A DNA stretch of 14,207 bases. Origin: an uncultured Planctomycetaceae bacterium (GTDB taxonomy: Bacteria > Planctomycetota > Planctomycetia > Pirellulales > UBA1268). The translations under genes and the position numbers were made by a program. Location of the stretch: assembly GCA_937926325.1 (NCBI GenBank), contig CALAZQ010000274.1, positions 1-14,207 on the forward strand, read 5' to 3'. Position 1 is the first letter of the stretch. Each line of letters starts with the position of its first letter. The notes beneath the pieces were generated by a model. That model was not told the DNA's origin, did not search any database, and saw only the letters and a list, made by a program, of their open reading frames with translations. Shown in pieces: positions 13,826 through 14,207 of the stretch.

Positions 13826-14207
13826 GGGTCTCGGTATCCTGGGCGGTTTCGGCCATCTGGCCGGTCGTCAGCGGCACACCGGGTGCCGCCACCAGCGGCC
13901 ACATCGGCGACCACCATCTCAGGTATCGGTCGAATCGGTTCGACCGGTTGAGAAAACCCTGCCGGTTTTGCGTCGGCTGGCTGCACGGAAAGCCCGGGCT
14001 TCGTGCCCGGCTTTCCTTGGGGCAACAGCAAGCAAAGCCGAGGTTTGCCTGCTGCCGCCGGTGCTGATTGGCGGCATCCTGCCACCGGGTGGGTTCCGCC
14101 GTAAGAGCCCCGGAGGTTATTCGCACGCTTCACGCGGGACGAGGCGAGGGGACGGTGAATGCTCGAGGAGCGTTGGGCGTATCCTCGCCCGGCGACGAGA
14201 CCTTCAC
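13826..14207. other. Non-coding stretch dense in inverted repeats
   Basis: No convincing gene was found here. Short frames exist on both strands but lack start sites and family character. The stretch holds at least seven inverted repeats: 13851-13862 (GGCCA/TGGCC), 13871-13889 (GCGGCAC/GTGCCGC), 13927-13946 (CGGTCGAA/TTCGACCG around TCGG), 13953-13969 (AAAACC/GGTTTT), 13987-14016 (the longest), 14032-14048 (GCAAA/TTTGC) and 14054-14075 (GCCGCC/GGCGGC). The part next to 13825 must also carry the promoter and leader of the lipoprotein gene. It may be another dispersed repeat or a structured leader RNA. Confidence 0.45.
13987..14016. terminator. Strong hairpin, possible terminator or repeat hairpin
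   Basis: GGAAAGCCCGGGC (13987-13999) pairs with GCCCGGCTTTCC (14005-14016) through 12 base pairs with one bulged C and a TTCGT loop. It is the most stable hairpin in the window's non-coding DNA. No long U tract follows on either strand, so it is not a textbook intrinsic terminator. It could end transcription of a gene beyond the right edge or be part of a repeat. Confidence 0.4.

Noticed and set aside
14130..14207. Possible end of a - strand gene (26 codons open to the right edge) or start of a + strand gene at the GTG at 14155
   Set aside because: Either is too short to judge, with no recognisable family segment and opposite-strand alternatives equally open.

Overview
The window looks like a chromosomal piece of a GC-rich planctomycete, probably a relative of Pirellula or Rhodopirellula. 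This is inferred from the gene mix: archaeal-type tetrahydromethanopterin C1 genes (fhc) beside Gram-negative outer-membrane lipopolysaccharide genes (kdsD, kdsC and a very large Lpt-like protein), a DUF3311 plus symporter pair, and a cysteine-rich small lipoprotein. No rRNA, tRNA, CRISPR array, phage gene or transposase was seen.

Region 1 (1-2373, + strand) holds the C-terminal part of fhcB and a complete fhcA. These are two subunits of the formyltransferase/hydrolase complex that takes the formyl group of formyl-H4MPT to formate. They are separated by a roughly 250-bp palindromic element with the look of a dispersed MITE- or REP-like repeat. The element appears to supply both the last codons of fhcB and the ribosome binding site of fhcA.

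Region 2 (2351-4926) holds an hpt-type purine phosphoribosyltransferase and a GT4-type glycosyltransferase. They are translationally coupled on the - strand, and the glycosyltransferase runs tail-to-tail into fhcA. Divergent from hpt is an esterase-D-like alpha/beta-hydrolase whose nucleophile serine is glutamate and whose usual catalytic histidine is missing.

Region 3 (4980-10828, - strand) reads in transcription order: class II fructose-bisphosphate aldolase, kdsD, kdsC, and a 1025-residue membrane-anchored protein with OstA/LptA/LptC-like character. The kdsD-kdsC-lpt order matches the Kdo and LPS-transport cluster of Proteobacteria (kdsD-kdsC-lptC-lptA-lptB). The giant protein is therefore best read as a planctomycete counterpart of LptC/LptA in one chain. 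This is the most interesting part of the window.

Region 4 (10949-13363, + strand) holds a DUF454 (YbaN-type) membrane protein, a two-helix DUF3311 protein, and a sodium:solute symporter overlapping it by 4 bases.

Region 5 (13349-14207) holds a small lipoprotein with 13 closely spaced cysteines on the - strand, followed by about 380 bp with no convincing gene but many inverted repeats.

Genes are packed tightly, with several 1-4 base start/stop overlaps and two tail-to-tail overlaps. All function calls rest on reading motifs by eye; no database search was possible.
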